DNA of 64,000 nucleotides from Berkiella sp964606325 (lineage in GTDB: Bacteria > Pseudomonadota > Gammaproteobacteria > Berkiellales > Berkiellaceae): contig CAZSGE010000009.1 in assembly GCA_964606325.1 (NCBI GenBank), forward strand, positions 19,453-83,452. Direction: 5' to 3'. The notes beneath the pieces were generated by a model. The model was not told the origin of the DNA. It saw only the letters and a program-made list of their open reading frames with translations, and searched no databases. Shown here piece after piece: positions 43,745 through 53,254 of the stretch; position 1 is the first letter of the stretch, and each line of letters begins with the position of its first letter. The position numbers and the translations under genes were made by a program.

Positions 43745-44494
43745 TTATAACTTTCTTCTGGGATGTGGGATATTAAGTCGTTTTTGAGATTCTACTCTTT
43801 GATCTTTACTGAACAAAGAGTGAACAGATTCTTTTAGCCAAGATAAAAACTGAGAAAATTTATTTCTGGGATCTTCGAAGAATTTAGCGGCTACTGGATC
43901 ATTAGCTTTTACTTTTAGTGGGGCACATTGATGAATAACTTTGTTATTCTCAATTTTAATATTAGATTTTAAGCTAAAAGAAGCAAGGGGTGAACCCTGC
44001 GCGTTTTCAAATTCACTGTTATTGGCAGGTGTTTGGATTTTTGTAATATCAAATTTTTCTTCATAGCTCAGCGATCCATCTTTTTCAATGGTAAAGGTGG
44101 CAACGCGATTGTCAGTAACGAAGTTAGTGTGAGGAAGAAAATAGCATTTCATTAAAGATTCAGCTAAATGCAGAAAACCGCCTTGGTGTAAAAAGTGGGT
44201 TAAATATTCGTATATGTCTTCATGTTCTCTGGCGAGTTTTCTTAAAAAGCCTTTTGTTTTATAGGGGGTATCAAATTGAGAGAGGGGCACCTCAGAGGTT
44301 GTGCCTTTTATTTTGTTGATAATAATAACTTTGGGATGACGCAAAAAATCTTTTTGAACTTGATCGATGTCAGATTTAGACATCATGTTAGCCGCTTTTT
44401 TAGCGCCTGCAGGTGTCAAGCCATCTTCTTCAATCAGCTTTTTTTCAAATTGATTTATAATCTCACCAACACCCAATTCACGCTTAAATCCCAT
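43745..44494 (-). CDS. Uncharacterised soluble protein
   Basis: The product is 249 aa with no signal peptide or membrane helix and no motif I recognise. The N-terminal third is Lys-rich helical (NQFEKKLIEEDGLTPAGAKKAANMMSKSD), the middle holds HQGGFLHLAESLMKCYFLPH, and the C-terminus is basic and short (RRKL). It lies in a cluster of effector-like genes, which is the only hint to its role. Confidence 0.5.
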   Translation of the reverse strand: MGFKRELGVGEIINQFEKKLIEEDGLTPAGAKKAANMMSKSDIDQVQKDFLRHPKVIIINKIKGTTSEVPLSQFDTPYKTKGFLRKLAREHEDIYEYLTHFLHQGGFLHLAESLMKCYFLPHTNFVTDNRVATFTIEKDGSLSYEEKFDITKIQTPANNSEFENAQGSPLASFSLKSNIKIENNKVIHQCAPLKVKANDPVAAKFFEDPRNKFSQFLSWLKESVHSLFSKDQRVESQKRLNIPHPRRKL

Positions 44495-44582
44495 CTTTAT
44501 CTACTCTTAACTATGGATATGTATAACTAAAGTATAAGCCTATTTTTTGTTAAAATTCTATTAGTGCACCAGCACTATATTA

Positions 44583-45917
44583 TTATGGCGAGATATGGAA
44601 GGAGTGGTTGAGTTGTGCTGCAACATATTGCCCACTTGCATAAGCATGTTGCACCGAAAAACCATGGCGGGAAAAATCGGCACCCGCAAAATATATATTT
44701 CCTTCAGCTTTTTCTAATGCTTGATGATTCTTCTCGTCCATTTGCAGCGTACGATAAGGATATGCGCCCTGAGCATAGGGATCAGTGCTCCAGCGATGAA
44801 CAATGTAATACTTTGGAACGGGGATAGCCTTTTGAGGAAAAGCAAATTGCAGCTCTGAAACAATTTGATCAATGAGAGCGCTATCACTCAGATGTAAAGC
44901 TTCATTGGCATAACTTGGTGTTTGCAAAATGGCCTTGCCATGTAAGGCAAAATTATTTCGAAATTCTTTCATGCCAGGGTTGTTAGCATCACATAGTAAT
45001 ATATAAGGGCAAAGAGGTTTGTCCCAAAATGGTTGTGCAAATTCAAGTACCACGCGGGTTGAGGCATGAACACCCATAGCGGAAATGGCTTCAATTTTTT
45101 CTTGCGATAAGGGTATGGTGAATAACGTTTTTGCTTGTGTTTTTAAAACACCTAAAGGAATAGTACAAACAAGTTTTTTGGCTTGAAAAAAGCCTTGAGA
45201 TGTTTGCACAGTGACACCATTTTGGCTGTCTGTTATTTTAGACACCGCGCAGTTTGTAATAATATTAACACCTGCTTCCTTGCATTGCTTTGCTATTTGA
45301 TAAATGACGCGGTGATACCCATTCGCTACAAAGTTAAAGTTAGCATCCCCTTCGGTATAGGCATTTAATGCCGTATCGATTGGCGGTATTTTAAAATCAG
45401 GGAATCCAATTTTAGTTAAGGGTGTTGATTGGTGAATAGATTGGAGTTCTATTATTTTTTTTACCCACTTGGCTTTTATTTTATCTTTAGGTAAATCAAT
45501 CTCATCAATGAACTGTTGAAAATTTTTACCTAGGCGGGTTGTGGTAGTGTTCTTTAAAGTTTCATTTGCTAATTGGTAGTAAGAGGCAATTTCCTTACCT
45601 GGAAGAGCCATTTTGATTGGGTGATTAAGATCAACCAGGACAGCGTCTGCTTCATTAAATTGTCTCACATAAGGCTTGCTAGGATCATCGCTGGTTTGGG
45701 AAAAGTAGTGTTGATAAAATGGACTTGATTCAATACCTTCCCAATATGAAGCGCCTAACTCAATCGGTGTTTGGTTGTCACTGGCTTTAACCGTATGGAT
45801 CCTACCCCCTAAGCGTTCTCTGGCTTCTAAAAGGGTAACGCTATGTTTGCTTATCGCAAGATCAAGCGCAGCTTTTAAGCCTGCAATTCCTGCGCCAATC
45901 ACAATAATATTAGCCAT
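44583..45917 (-). CDS. FAD-dependent amine oxidase (polyamine/monoamine oxidase-like)
   Basis: The product is 444 aa. N-terminal Rossmann motif VIGAGIAGLKAALDLA and LLEARERLGGRIHT bind FAD. GASYWEGIESSPFY, TNCAVSKITD, KLVCTIPLGVLK and the C-terminal GNIYFAGADFSRHGFSVQHAYASGQYVAAQL are typical of the amine oxidase superfamily. It oxidises a primary or polyamine, but the substrate cannot be told. It is divergent from the GNAT gene at 46026. Confidence 0.88.
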   Translation of the reverse strand: MANIIVIGAGIAGLKAALDLAISKHSVTLLEARERLGGRIHTVKASDNQTPIELGASYWEGIESSPFYQHYFSQTSDDPSKPYVRQFNEADAVLVDLNHPIKMALPGKEIASYYQLANETLKNTTTTRLGKNFQQFIDEIDLPKDKIKAKWVKKIIELQSIHQSTPLTKIGFPDFKIPPIDTALNAYTEGDANFNFVANGYHRVIYQIAKQCKEAGVNIITNCAVSKITDSQNGVTVQTSQGFFQAKKLVCTIPLGVLKTQAKTLFTIPLSQEKIEAISAMGVHASTRVVLEFAQPFWDKPLCPYILLCDANNPGMKEFRNNFALHGKAILQTPSYANEALHLSDSALIDQIVSELQFAFPQKAIPVPKYYIVHRWSTDPYAQGAYPYRTLQMDEKNHQALEKAEGNIYFAGADFSRHGFSVQHAYASGQYVAAQLNHSFHISP

Positions 45918-46025
45918 ATTACGCCTATCATAGTATTTCTTGTTTAGAGTACAATTATCTGATTCAAGATGAAAGATTTAGGGCGCAATAGGCCAAGTTG
46001 ATAAACTAAGTATCAAGGAGAAAGC

Positions 46026-46892
46026 GTGAAAGCAAATTACAATGATGATTCACTGCTATTTGAGCGCTGCATACACTTAATTGATGAAGTGTTTCCTGGC
46101 TGTAAAGCCTTTTCTACTCAGGGTGAAAAATATGGTGCATCATGGCGTAAAGCTTCAACGCCCTTTATTATCGAAGAAGAAGGTGAAATTGTGGCGCATG
46201 CAGGTGCATGGCCTATCACATTAATGCTTAATGGTAAAATTGTGCAAACTGCTTCCATTCATGGCGTGTGTGTAAAGCCTGAATTTCGTGGCAAAGGGCA
46301 TTTTAAAGTCTTGATGCAAGAGGTTATTGATTATGTGAATGCTAATTTTGATTTCCCCGTGTTTTTTACGATGAAGCCGTATTTGTATAAAAAATACCCG
46401 TATAAACCGTTATTGCCAGAATATGATTTTGTGGTGAATGAAAAGCTCATTATAAAGAGTAAACTTTCTGATTTAAGGAAATTGGATATTGATGATGCAC
46501 AAGACTTAAAACTGCTACATTATCTACTTTCTAACCGGATCCCTTTATCTCATCAGTTAAGTGTTTTGAATTCAGAGCTGTTTATTTTTAGTATGCTTGG
46601 TAAACCCATTTACTATTCGGAAAAATTAAATGCTATTATTGTTTATGAGATCCGTGATAAAACACTTTATTTTAAAGAAATCATCAGTCAAACGCAGCAT
46701 CACTTAACTAAATTCGTTGAATTAATTTCAGAATCATTCGAAAGAATTGTTTTGCAATTTTGTGCGGATAACTTATTAAATGAAGATGAATATGAAGCAA
46801 CGTTGGCAGGGCCAGAATGCTGTATTATGGGTTCAAATAGCTTTTCATTTGAGGGTAAATACTTTCGCTATCCTGAGCTTTATTGGTGTTAA
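46026..46892 (+). CDS. GNAT acetyltransferase, Eis-like N-terminal type
   Basis: The product is 288 aa starting at GTG 46026, preceded by AAGGAG. The acetyl-CoA motif is IHGVCVKPEFRGKGHFKVLMQEVIDYV, followed by FFTMKPYLYKKYPYKPL. The C-terminal half (residues 150-288) is not a second GNAT I can identify. It is followed 79 bases later by an APH-type kinase gene, suggesting a two-enzyme modification pair (inference). Confidence 0.75.
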   Translation: MKANYNDDSLLFERCIHLIDEVFPGCKAFSTQGEKYGASWRKASTPFIIEEEGEIVAHAGAWPITLMLNGKIVQTASIHGVCVKPEFRGKGHFKVLMQEVIDYVNANFDFPVFFTMKPYLYKKYPYKPLLPEYDFVVNEKLIIKSKLSDLRKLDIDDAQDLKLLHYLLSNRIPLSHQLSVLNSELFIFSMLGKPIYYSEKLNAIIVYEIRDKTLYFKEIISQTQHHLTKFVELISESFERIVLQFCADNLLNEDEYEATLAGPECCIMGSNSFSFEGKYFRYPELYWC

Positions 46893-46971
46893 GGGTTTTT
46901 GGAGCTAATTTGTTGAAAAAAATGAAGAACTTGAAAGAAATAATAAAAGTAAAGTTTTTTAAGGAAAACTT

Positions 46972-47862
46972 ATGGATCTAAGTCCCAATTTTCTTGCAAA
47001 TCTTCAAGATGCATATAAAGATACAGGTAAAGCTTGGCTCCATGATTTGGCTGAAACTATCACTAAGCTTTGCGACAAGCATGGCTGTCGATTTATTAAA
47101 CCAATGCCTGATTTGACCTATCATTTTGTTGGTCTTGTTGAAATTTTGGCAACAGGAGAAAATGCGATACTAAAAATGGCGCCAACCAGCGAAAATGTTG
47201 AGCGTGAAGCAAAATGGCTTCGTTGCTTTGATAAAGATGTACCCATAATATATTGGTTTGATGACGAATATCATGCTTACTTGATGGAACAGATTGTCCC
47301 TGGTAAGTCACTTAAATATTTAGTTAAAGATGATGATGATAAAGCTACGAGCATTATCTGCCAAGTTATCCGGGATCTGCATGATAATCAACATAAAGTT
47401 GAAGGCTTTAAACATTTATCTGAGCTTGCCATAGCCTTGCCGGGATTAAAAAGAAAAATAGAAGACAAGATTTTAACAAAGACGCAAGCTCTGTTTGCAG
47501 CGTTAACTGAACCAAGTGCTACGGATGTGTTATTGCATGGTGATTTGCACCACGATAATATTCTTTCCAGCGGAAATGATTATAAAGTGATTGATCCTCA
47601 TGGATATATAGGCGATCCCGCATTTGCTAGTAGCGTCATGATCTATAACCCTAGAGATTGCTTTCCACAAGACAAAAGTGTGAAAGAGATAATACAAAGA
47701 CGATTAAGCATTTTGTGTGACGAGTTACCCTATGATGCTCATCGCATCAAAGCATGGACTTTGTGTATGACTATACTTTCCATTGCTTGGAGTTATGAGG
47801 ATTATGGGGCAGTCCCTGCCTCTGATCTTGAGGTTGCGAAAATAATTGATAAGCTTATATGA
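46972..47862 (+). CDS. Aminoglycoside/hydroxyurea phosphotransferase-like kinase (APH(6) type)
   Basis: The product is 296 aa. Kinase motifs are VLLHGDLHHDNILSSG (catalytic loop H-G-D-x-H-x-x-N) and KVIDPHGYIGDPAFA (metal-binding D, with the PxG...GDP pattern of streptomycin 6-kinase/hydroxyurea kinase). ILKMAPTSENVEREAKWLRCF carries the ATP-site Lys and Glu. An AAGGAAAA site precedes the ATG. Resistance is possible but the native substrate may be a metabolite. Confidence 0.85.
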   Translation: MDLSPNFLANLQDAYKDTGKAWLHDLAETITKLCDKHGCRFIKPMPDLTYHFVGLVEILATGENAILKMAPTSENVEREAKWLRCFDKDVPIIYWFDDEYHAYLMEQIVPGKSLKYLVKDDDDKATSIICQVIRDLHDNQHKVEGFKHLSELAIALPGLKRKIEDKILTKTQALFAALTEPSATDVLLHGDLHHDNILSSGNDYKVIDPHGYIGDPAFASSVMIYNPRDCFPQDKSVKEIIQRRLSILCDELPYDAHRIKAWTLCMTILSIAWSYEDYGAVPASDLEVAKIIDKLI

Positions 47863-47971
47863 AATCGATGGCCTTTATGAGCGCCTTGGGTTTTCTGCCA
47901 GAGGTGTCGTAGTACTCGACTGACTTAATAAATCTCTGATAGACTCCTCGCAATTAATGGAGGACTCATTC

Positions 47972-48460
47972 ATGAAGGGATTAGGAAAAGGTTTTGCATT
48001 ACTGCGAGAAAAAAAGTATCTTGACGCGCTTCATTGTTTCAAATCCATACTGGGCAAAACCAAAGATCCAGAAGTGAAAAAAAATTGTTTATATGGAAAG
48101 GCACGCGCACAAATCGGTCTTAAACATTTTGATGTCGCAGAGGATATTTTACTGAATGCAATTAATGAATATCCTGAGTGTGAACTATTTTATCGTGCGC
48201 TGACACGGCTCTATGAGTCTCAACAACAATTTAAACAAGCCGAAAAGCTCTACTTAAAAGCCGTCAATCATGGCTGTCGAAGTGATAAATTTCTTAAGCA
48301 ATATGAATGGTTTTTACTACATTGTGTAAAACCTGTGCCAGTGTTGCCTGGTTTTCGAGTTTATGCGGCTGCGCAATTACAACAACACATTCCAGATCTT
48401 CAAATTCAAGCAGTCATATCCCCTCAACAAGGAAAATATCATCATAAGAGATTACAGTGA
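47972..48460 (+). CDS. TPR repeat protein
   Basis: The product is 162 aa from the ATG at 47972; the GGAGG site at 47959-47963 fits this start and lies inside the alternative start at 47957. About three TPR units are visible (FALLREKKYLDALHCFKSIL, YGKARAQIGLKHFDVAEDILLNAI, YRALTRLYESQQQFKQAEKLYLKAV). It is cytoplasmic. The partner is unknown. Confidence 0.8.
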   Translation: MKGLGKGFALLREKKYLDALHCFKSILGKTKDPEVKKNCLYGKARAQIGLKHFDVAEDILLNAINEYPECELFYRALTRLYESQQQFKQAEKLYLKAVNHGCRSDKFLKQYEWFLLHCVKPVPVLPGFRVYAAAQLQQHIPDLQIQAVISPQQGKYHHKRLQ

Positions 48461-48538
48461 TAGTACTGTTATATTTAGGATGCTTTCCGCTTATGAACGG
48501 CAGGGCAATAAAGTATTTTGAAGGTTCGCCGTGCAAAG

Positions 48539-48598
48539 GTTGCAAACGATATTACATGAAAGAAATATTATAAATTCAATTATGTAAACGTTTGCAAC
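48539..48598. repeat. Inverted repeat downstream of proline dehydrogenase gene
   Basis: GTTGCAAACG (48539-48548) is perfectly complementary to 48589-48598, with ATTACAT/ATGTAA extending it inward. The spacer is 40 bases. It could end proline dehydrogenase transcripts by structure, but there is no T-tract. Confidence 0.5.
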
Positions 48599-48609
48599 AA
48601 TTTTTGAAT

Positions 48610-49557
48610 TTATTCAACAATATCTTTTAAAGCTCTAAATATATTCAAAGGGTATTCCGCGATCCGGTTACAAAGATATAAATACCATTCTTTGCCATAG
48701 ACAAAGTAGATCTTAGTTGGATAACCTTTTTCTTTTAATGCTGTTAGCTGTTGGTTTTGGATACCAAATAAACTTTCAAATTCATAAAGCTCTTTAGGCG
48801 TATTATATTTTTCTATTAAATGTGTCACGGCGTGCTGGATTTTATCGTGATGAGTTGCAATTGCGCATTTATGCTTTTGAGCTAACAGTTGCTCGACATA
48901 GTCTAAATAGCGCTCATCTAATGCCTCGCCTCGTGCGATGGAAAGTCCTTCGGGAGTTTCATAAGCACCTTTAACCATTCTTATTCTGCCACTTTCTTTA
49001 ATGATATCTTTAAAATCATTTTCCGTACGTTTTAAATAAGCTTGCAGCGTAATGGCCAAATGAGGATGTTTTTTTGAGGCTTCTTGATAAATGGTTAAAA
49101 CATCTTCAGTGCGTTCAGTACCTTCGGCGCTGATGGTGACTTCAATATTATCTGGTGCTGTTAATTCGCAAATGCGTGCTAAATTTTCTCTGCATAAATT
49201 CTTTGAAATAGCTAACCCAATATGTGACAAATCTAAAGAGACTGTCGAGTTTAGGCTTTGTTGCTTAATTTCTTGACAGATCCGAAGAAATTCATCTGTT
49301 GCTTGTGTAGCCTCTATAGGGGTTGTGGTATTTTCTCCCATGAACTCCATAGAGCACTTAAAGCCTGAACTATTTTGCATTTTGACTTTAACTAAAGTTT
49401 CATCAAGCGTTTCACCACCGATATAGCGATCAGCAGCTTTCTTTAGCGTTTTGAAGAGAATGGGGTTTGAAAGGACATATTCTTTCGCGCTTACATTAAG
49501 TGCCGCTTGTTTTAGCGCGGTAGATCCCAGAGAGATTAGCTGTTTAGCATGGTCCAT
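48610..49557 (-). CDS. Proline dehydrogenase (monofunctional)
   Basis: The product is 315 aa from the ATG at 49557 (the ATG at 49563 overlaps the AAGGGA site). PRODH oxidises proline to pyrroline-5-carboxylate with FAD. The family's barrel motifs are visible: DLSHIGLAIS, VTISAEGTER, ITLQAYLKRTEND, RIRMVKGAYETPEG, CAIATHHDKIQHAV, YEFESLFGI and YFVYGKEWYLYLCNRIAEYP (the R...R proline site). The P5C dehydrogenase domain of PutA is absent. It stands alone. Confidence 0.88.
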   Translation of the reverse strand: MDHAKQLISLGSTALKQAALNVSAKEYVLSNPILFKTLKKAADRYIGGETLDETLVKVKMQNSSGFKCSMEFMGENTTTPIEATQATDEFLRICQEIKQQSLNSTVSLDLSHIGLAISKNLCRENLARICELTAPDNIEVTISAEGTERTEDVLTIYQEASKKHPHLAITLQAYLKRTENDFKDIIKESGRIRMVKGAYETPEGLSIARGEALDERYLDYVEQLLAQKHKCAIATHHDKIQHAVTHLIEKYNTPKELYEFESLFGIQNQQLTALKEKGYPTKIYFVYGKEWYLYLCNRIAEYPLNIFRALKDIVE

Positions 49558-49999
49558 AAACATTCCCTTATTATGGTAAAAAGTAATTCATTTTAGGCTG
49601 GTTTGAAGTGTGATGCAAAAAAATACTACTAGATAGAGGAGATAATTTCTTTGAATTTATACCATTATCACTTAAGGGTGTCATATAAATATCGTTTTCA
49701 TACGCAATGTGAATATGCACACCGATAAACGGTAGTACCGAATGGCCCAATGGTTGGATAGAAGGTACTATTACCCCAACTGAAATGCTAAAGTTCTCAT
49801 ACAATTAAATTGTCATGGATTATGACAAACCGTGTGGGAATGTTTGAATGCAGCGTATTGCAATGATACCCAAAAGATCACCTTAAAGTGACGGGTTTAC
49901 ATCTAACTGCCTAATCAAATCTTTTTATTGAAAATGAGCGAGATTTCCTTGCGGATATTTCATGGGATTCTTTTATCCATAATTTAGTGAGAGTGTATA
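49558..49999. other. Intergenic region with no supported gene
   Basis: There is a weak minus-strand frame of 77 codons (49571-49804) with no recognisable motif and a low-quality start. The AT-rich sequence from 49900 to 49999 should carry the promoter for the gene at 50000. Confidence 0.5.
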
Positions 50000-51373
50000 A
50001 TGTTAAATCAAGTATTATCTGATAATCCCATTGTTAAAGAACTTGTTGCTGCAGTTAAAGCAAAATCGCCGCTTGAAATCCAATCGTTGGCTACAAAGTT
50101 TCGTGAAAAACTATCTGTAAAAGATGGCAAAGGTTTAAACGCTGCTATGTACATTGGTAAAACGGGTGATAAAGATGCTTGCCAATTGTTTATAAAATTT
50201 GGCGCTAAAGCGCTCGATTGTGCCAAAGGGGCCGCGTTTGGTGGCTATGAAGAATTAGCGCGTGAATTGGCAGGTCACAATAGCGATGATTATCCTGCGT
50301 TGTGCGTGTATGCTGCGTGGGGCGGCCAAAAGGTGACTACCGCTAAACTTCTTAATAGAACAAGAACAAATAAAAGTATTGATCCTGTGAGAATTTGTAA
50401 TCAAATAGCAGATGCAGCCAAGAGGGGCGGTCATACAGAATTAGAGAAAAACTATATAAAATTAGCGAAGGTTCGAGCAGCAAAATTAACAGTCAATGAT
50501 GAAGAGTCATCTTATCATTCACCTGATGAGGTTGAGATAGTGGAACCAAGCAGCAATACATCAGTTTCAGTTGTAACAGCGACAGCTACCAAAGCTGTGC
50601 TTACAAACAAACCAATAGCATTAACAAAGCCAGAATCTGCTACTCAGTCAACGCCAGCAAGAAAGTCTATTCAGGTAACAGAACCCATACCGACTTTTGC
50701 TAAAGTGATGGCAACACCATCCAATCCTACTGCACCACAGCGCGAGCAAACTCCATTAAGAAATGATGCTCCACGAGCAAATTATCCAGTTGCTCCCAAC
50801 AGTTATGCGCGACCTGCTGTGGCGCCACAACTAAATAAGCCAGCGCCAATCCATGAGAAGCTACCAACTTTACAAGCAAATCAGCCACAGCCACCAGTGC
50901 GATTTTTAGCGCCAGCACCTGTACAAAAGACAGCAAGCACAACAGGAGCCACCAAAAGGCCGTTAAACCCACAACAAGACGGGGCGCATCAAAGCTTCAC
51001 TATTCCAGGGCTACATCCGGCATCAAAACAAGCTGGCTCTGAAGCGTCGACATCTGTACAACAGACAACGGAGAAGGATAAAGCAAGTAGTCCTTCGCGT
51101 TCAGATGAGGAAGGTCGCAAATCTCCAATTATTAATCTTTATCAAGCGAGCAAAAAAGGTAGAACTGAAACGCCTGCAAATAAACCTGCTGAAGAAGGTG
51201 AGATAGTAGAGCCAGCTGTCTCTGCCAGAACATTAGGTGAAGCGCTAAATGAAATTCAACAACTGAAAGCAAAAGTCTCAATGCTTGAAATTGCACTTAA
51301 AAATAAGCAAACTGAAGTTGCTGATTTAAGACAGTTGATAACAAAACCTAATCAGAAACTTGCATTGAAATAG
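50000..51373 (+). CDS. Ankyrin-like, disordered and coiled-coil protein, candidate effector
   Basis: The product is 457 aa. Residues 1-160 are helical and ankyrin-like (GLNAAMYIGKTGDKDACQLFIKFGAKALDCAKGAAFGGYEELARELA). Residues about 170-410 are rich in Ala, Pro, Thr and Ser and probably disordered. Residues about 415-450 form a coiled coil (ALNEIQQLKAKVSMLEIAL). An EIVEP motif occurs twice (about residues 176 and 402), flanking the disordered part, and a basic KKGR patch precedes the second. No signal peptide is present. An effector role is inferred from architecture. Confidence 0.6.
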   Translation: MLNQVLSDNPIVKELVAAVKAKSPLEIQSLATKFREKLSVKDGKGLNAAMYIGKTGDKDACQLFIKFGAKALDCAKGAAFGGYEELARELAGHNSDDYPALCVYAAWGGQKVTTAKLLNRTRTNKSIDPVRICNQIADAAKRGGHTELEKNYIKLAKVRAAKLTVNDEESSYHSPDEVEIVEPSSNTSVSVVTATATKAVLTNKPIALTKPESATQSTPARKSIQVTEPIPTFAKVMATPSNPTAPQREQTPLRNDAPRANYPVAPNSYARPAVAPQLNKPAPIHEKLPTLQANQPQPPVRFLAPAPVQKTASTTGATKRPLNPQQDGAHQSFTIPGLHPASKQAGSEASTSVQQTTEKDKASSPSRSDEEGRKSPIINLYQASKKGRTETPANKPAEEGEIVEPAVSARTLGEALNEIQQLKAKVSMLEIALKNKQTEVADLRQLITKPNQKLALK

Positions 51374-51397
51374 CCGTGATAGGATTACGTCACAAAT

Positions 51398-51426
51398 AAA
51401 AAAGGGTGGGTTTCCCACCCTTTTTT
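51398..51426. terminator. Bidirectional terminator
   Basis: GGGTGGG pairs with CCCACCC around TTT, with six A before and six T after, so it ends both converging transcripts. It slightly overlaps the stop region of the small minus-strand gene at 51425. Confidence 0.93.
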
Positions 51427-51691
51427 AAAGAGAGAAACGGCTGCTTGTTGACGCTGAGTTATCAGGGGTGTCAGGTTGCTTATTTTGATGAGATAGAGAA
51501 AGACTTTTTGATTTTCCCTTTTCTAGTTCTTTTTCAAAGCCATCGAAAGAAGTAGAGGGTACTGCGTCCCCAAGAGATTTTACCTCTTTAGAACCGCTGT
51601 GCTTAGGAGCGGTATTTTTAAACATTGAAAATAGATATTCAAACAGCTTTATCAGCGATCTGCTGAATTCTTCCCAAAGCCTTTCCCACAT
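51425..51691 (-). CDS. Small uncharacterised protein with amphipathic N-terminus
   Basis: The product is 88 aa. Residues 1-25 (MWERLWEEFSRSLIKLFEYLF) form an aromatic amphipathic helix that could bind membrane. The rest is Ser/Lys-rich and disordered. It is convergent with the 457-aa gene and shares its terminator. The function is unknown; it could be an effector or membrane-binding peptide (inference). Confidence 0.5.
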   Translation of the reverse strand: MWERLWEEFSRSLIKLFEYLFSMFKNTAPKHSGSKEVKSLGDAVPSTSFDGFEKELEKGKSKSLSLSHQNKQPDTPDNSASTSSRFSL

Positions 51692-51917
51692 AGCAACCTC
51701 TTTATAAATCTACATATTGTCTAGTTGGTGACAAAATATCACTAATAAAGGGGTTATGATGTAAAAAAGGGTAAATTCAAGACCAAATGCTTGAGTCATA
51801 AGATGAGCGTATTTGTAAATACACGCTTTAGATGAAACCGTTAATATTTATAGTTAAAAATCAAAGAAAATCACAGTTGGTCGATATCATGTTTATCATT
51901 AAGTGCAAGGCCTGTAC

Positions 51918-52280
51918 ATGGATTTTCATCAAATTTTGGTCTTTATTCAGCATGCTATTTCTCTGTGTGGCATTTTAATTATATTTATTGGTGTGCTTAT
52001 TGCGCTTGTGCAATATTTTTATCACCTCGTTGCTAGCCGCATGTTGCAAGAGAACTCATATGTGAATGGGATAAGACTTCGGTTGGGGCGTGTTCTAACC
52101 CTAGGGCTAGAATTTATCATAGCATCAGATCTGATTGGCACAATGACAACGCCAGATTATTACTCTGTTGGGATCCTTGTCATTATTGTTATTTTGCGAA
52201 CCGTGTTAAGTTATACTTTAAATCGCGAAATTGAAAATTTGAGCAAAGATGATGGGCTCAAATTGAACCCTAAAATCTAA
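51918..52280 (+). CDS. DUF1622 membrane protein
   Basis: The product is 120 aa from the ATG at 51918 (an AAGG site lies seven bases before; a GTG at 51903 is also in frame). It has three hydrophobic segments (ISLCGILIIFIGVLIALVQYF, FIIASDLIGTM, YYSVGILVIIVILRTVLSY). LRLGRVLTLGLEFIIASDLIGT and RTVLSYTLNREIE are the DUF1622 signature. The function is unknown; proteins of this family sit in the inner membrane. Confidence 0.82.
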   Translation: MDFHQILVFIQHAISLCGILIIFIGVLIALVQYFYHLVASRMLQENSYVNGIRLRLGRVLTLGLEFIIASDLIGTMTTPDYYSVGILVIIVILRTVLSYTLNREIENLSKDDGLKLNPKI

Positions 52281-52285
52281 AGATA

Positions 52286-53254
52286 CTAGCGAATGGATTG
52301 CTTATTAGAACCGCTAAGCTTAGGTGCTTTTTTAGCAATAGCATTCTTAGAAATATCCACCGTGACTTGTGATTGTGCAGGCAAGCTAGGATATTGTGTT
52401 AAGAGATTATTTTTAACGCCTAATTTTTTAAGTTGTACCAACTCTTTTAAGTCTGGCATTTCAAAGATAAAGTTACTGTTTAAACCTAAATTCCTAAGCT
52501 GTCTTAATCGGCCAATAGTATCAGGCAGTCCCAATAGATGATTGCTATCAAGTCCTAAAGATCTTAGTTTTGTAAGCTTACCTATTTCATTTGGTAGCGC
52601 AGTGAGTTTATTGCGTTCTAATTTTAGTTCTTCTAAGGATTTTAATTTTTTGATTCGAGCAGATAAACTTTTTAAGCAGTTTCCTTCTAATGTTAATATT
52701 TTAAGTTTCTCAAGTTTAAACAATCCGTCAGGCAGTGACGATAGAGAATTATATTGCGCTTGCAGGGTTTCTAAGGAAGCGAACAAATGTATATTTTCTG
52801 GCAGGGAAAATATTTTATTCTTTGAATCATTTTCGGGTGTGGTAGCGCTGCGTGCATTCAGGTCGAGTATAGTGATGAATTTGAGAAAATTTTCATAATG
52901 TAGAACATATTGCTCGGTTAGTCGCGTTATATAGCTTAATTCTAGTTTTGTAGAAGGTGTCTTTGATAAGGGAATGGTTTGAATATGTGCAATCTGGCTA
53001 TTTAATTTTTCAATTATTTCATTTAAATTTTGTCTCTCTTGCCAGTTTTTGGGTGGAGCGGTTATTTTAAGTAAAGATAAGCCCTTTTTGATTTGATGCG
53101 CAGCTTTTTTTAATTGAGCGATTTTTTTGTCAGGGATTTTGGCGCTCATTTTTATTTGGTTGTGAGAGCGTTCAATCAATTTGTGTATCGAGGATTGATT
53201 TATGATGAGAAATGATTTTTCTTGGTTGAGTTGTTCATCACTTGGAAAGGGCAT
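52286..53254 (-). CDS. Leucine-rich repeat protein, candidate effector
   Basis: The product is 322 aa. The N-terminal 150 residues are Lys-rich helical. Residues about 165-305 hold about six 23-residue LRR units of the bacterial/plant-like type: LxxLxLExNxLxxLPxxIxxL, e.g. KSLEELKLERNKLTALPNEIGKL, TKLRSLGLDSNHLLGLPDTIGRL, RQLRNLGLNSNFIFEMP. No signal peptide is seen. Such repeats bind proteins; an effector role is inferred from the abundance of LRR genes nearby. The spacing to DUF1622 is six bases, convergent. Confidence 0.8.
   Translation of the reverse strand: MPFPSDEQLNQEKSFLIINQSSIHKLIERSHNQIKMSAKIPDKKIAQLKKAAHQIKKGLSLLKITAPPKNWQERQNLNEIIEKLNSQIAHIQTIPLSKTPSTKLELSYITRLTEQYVLHYENFLKFITILDLNARSATTPENDSKNKIFSLPENIHLFASLETLQAQYNSLSSLPDGLFKLEKLKILTLEGNCLKSLSARIKKLKSLEELKLERNKLTALPNEIGKLTKLRSLGLDSNHLLGLPDTIGRLRQLRNLGLNSNFIFEMPDLKELVQLKKLGVKNNLLTQYPSLPAQSQVTVDISKNAIAKKAPKLSGSNKQSIR

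Noticed and set aside
49571..49804. 77-codon minus-strand frame before proline dehydrogenase
   Set aside because: It has no ribosome site, motif or domain, and unconvincing composition; it was left as intergenic.
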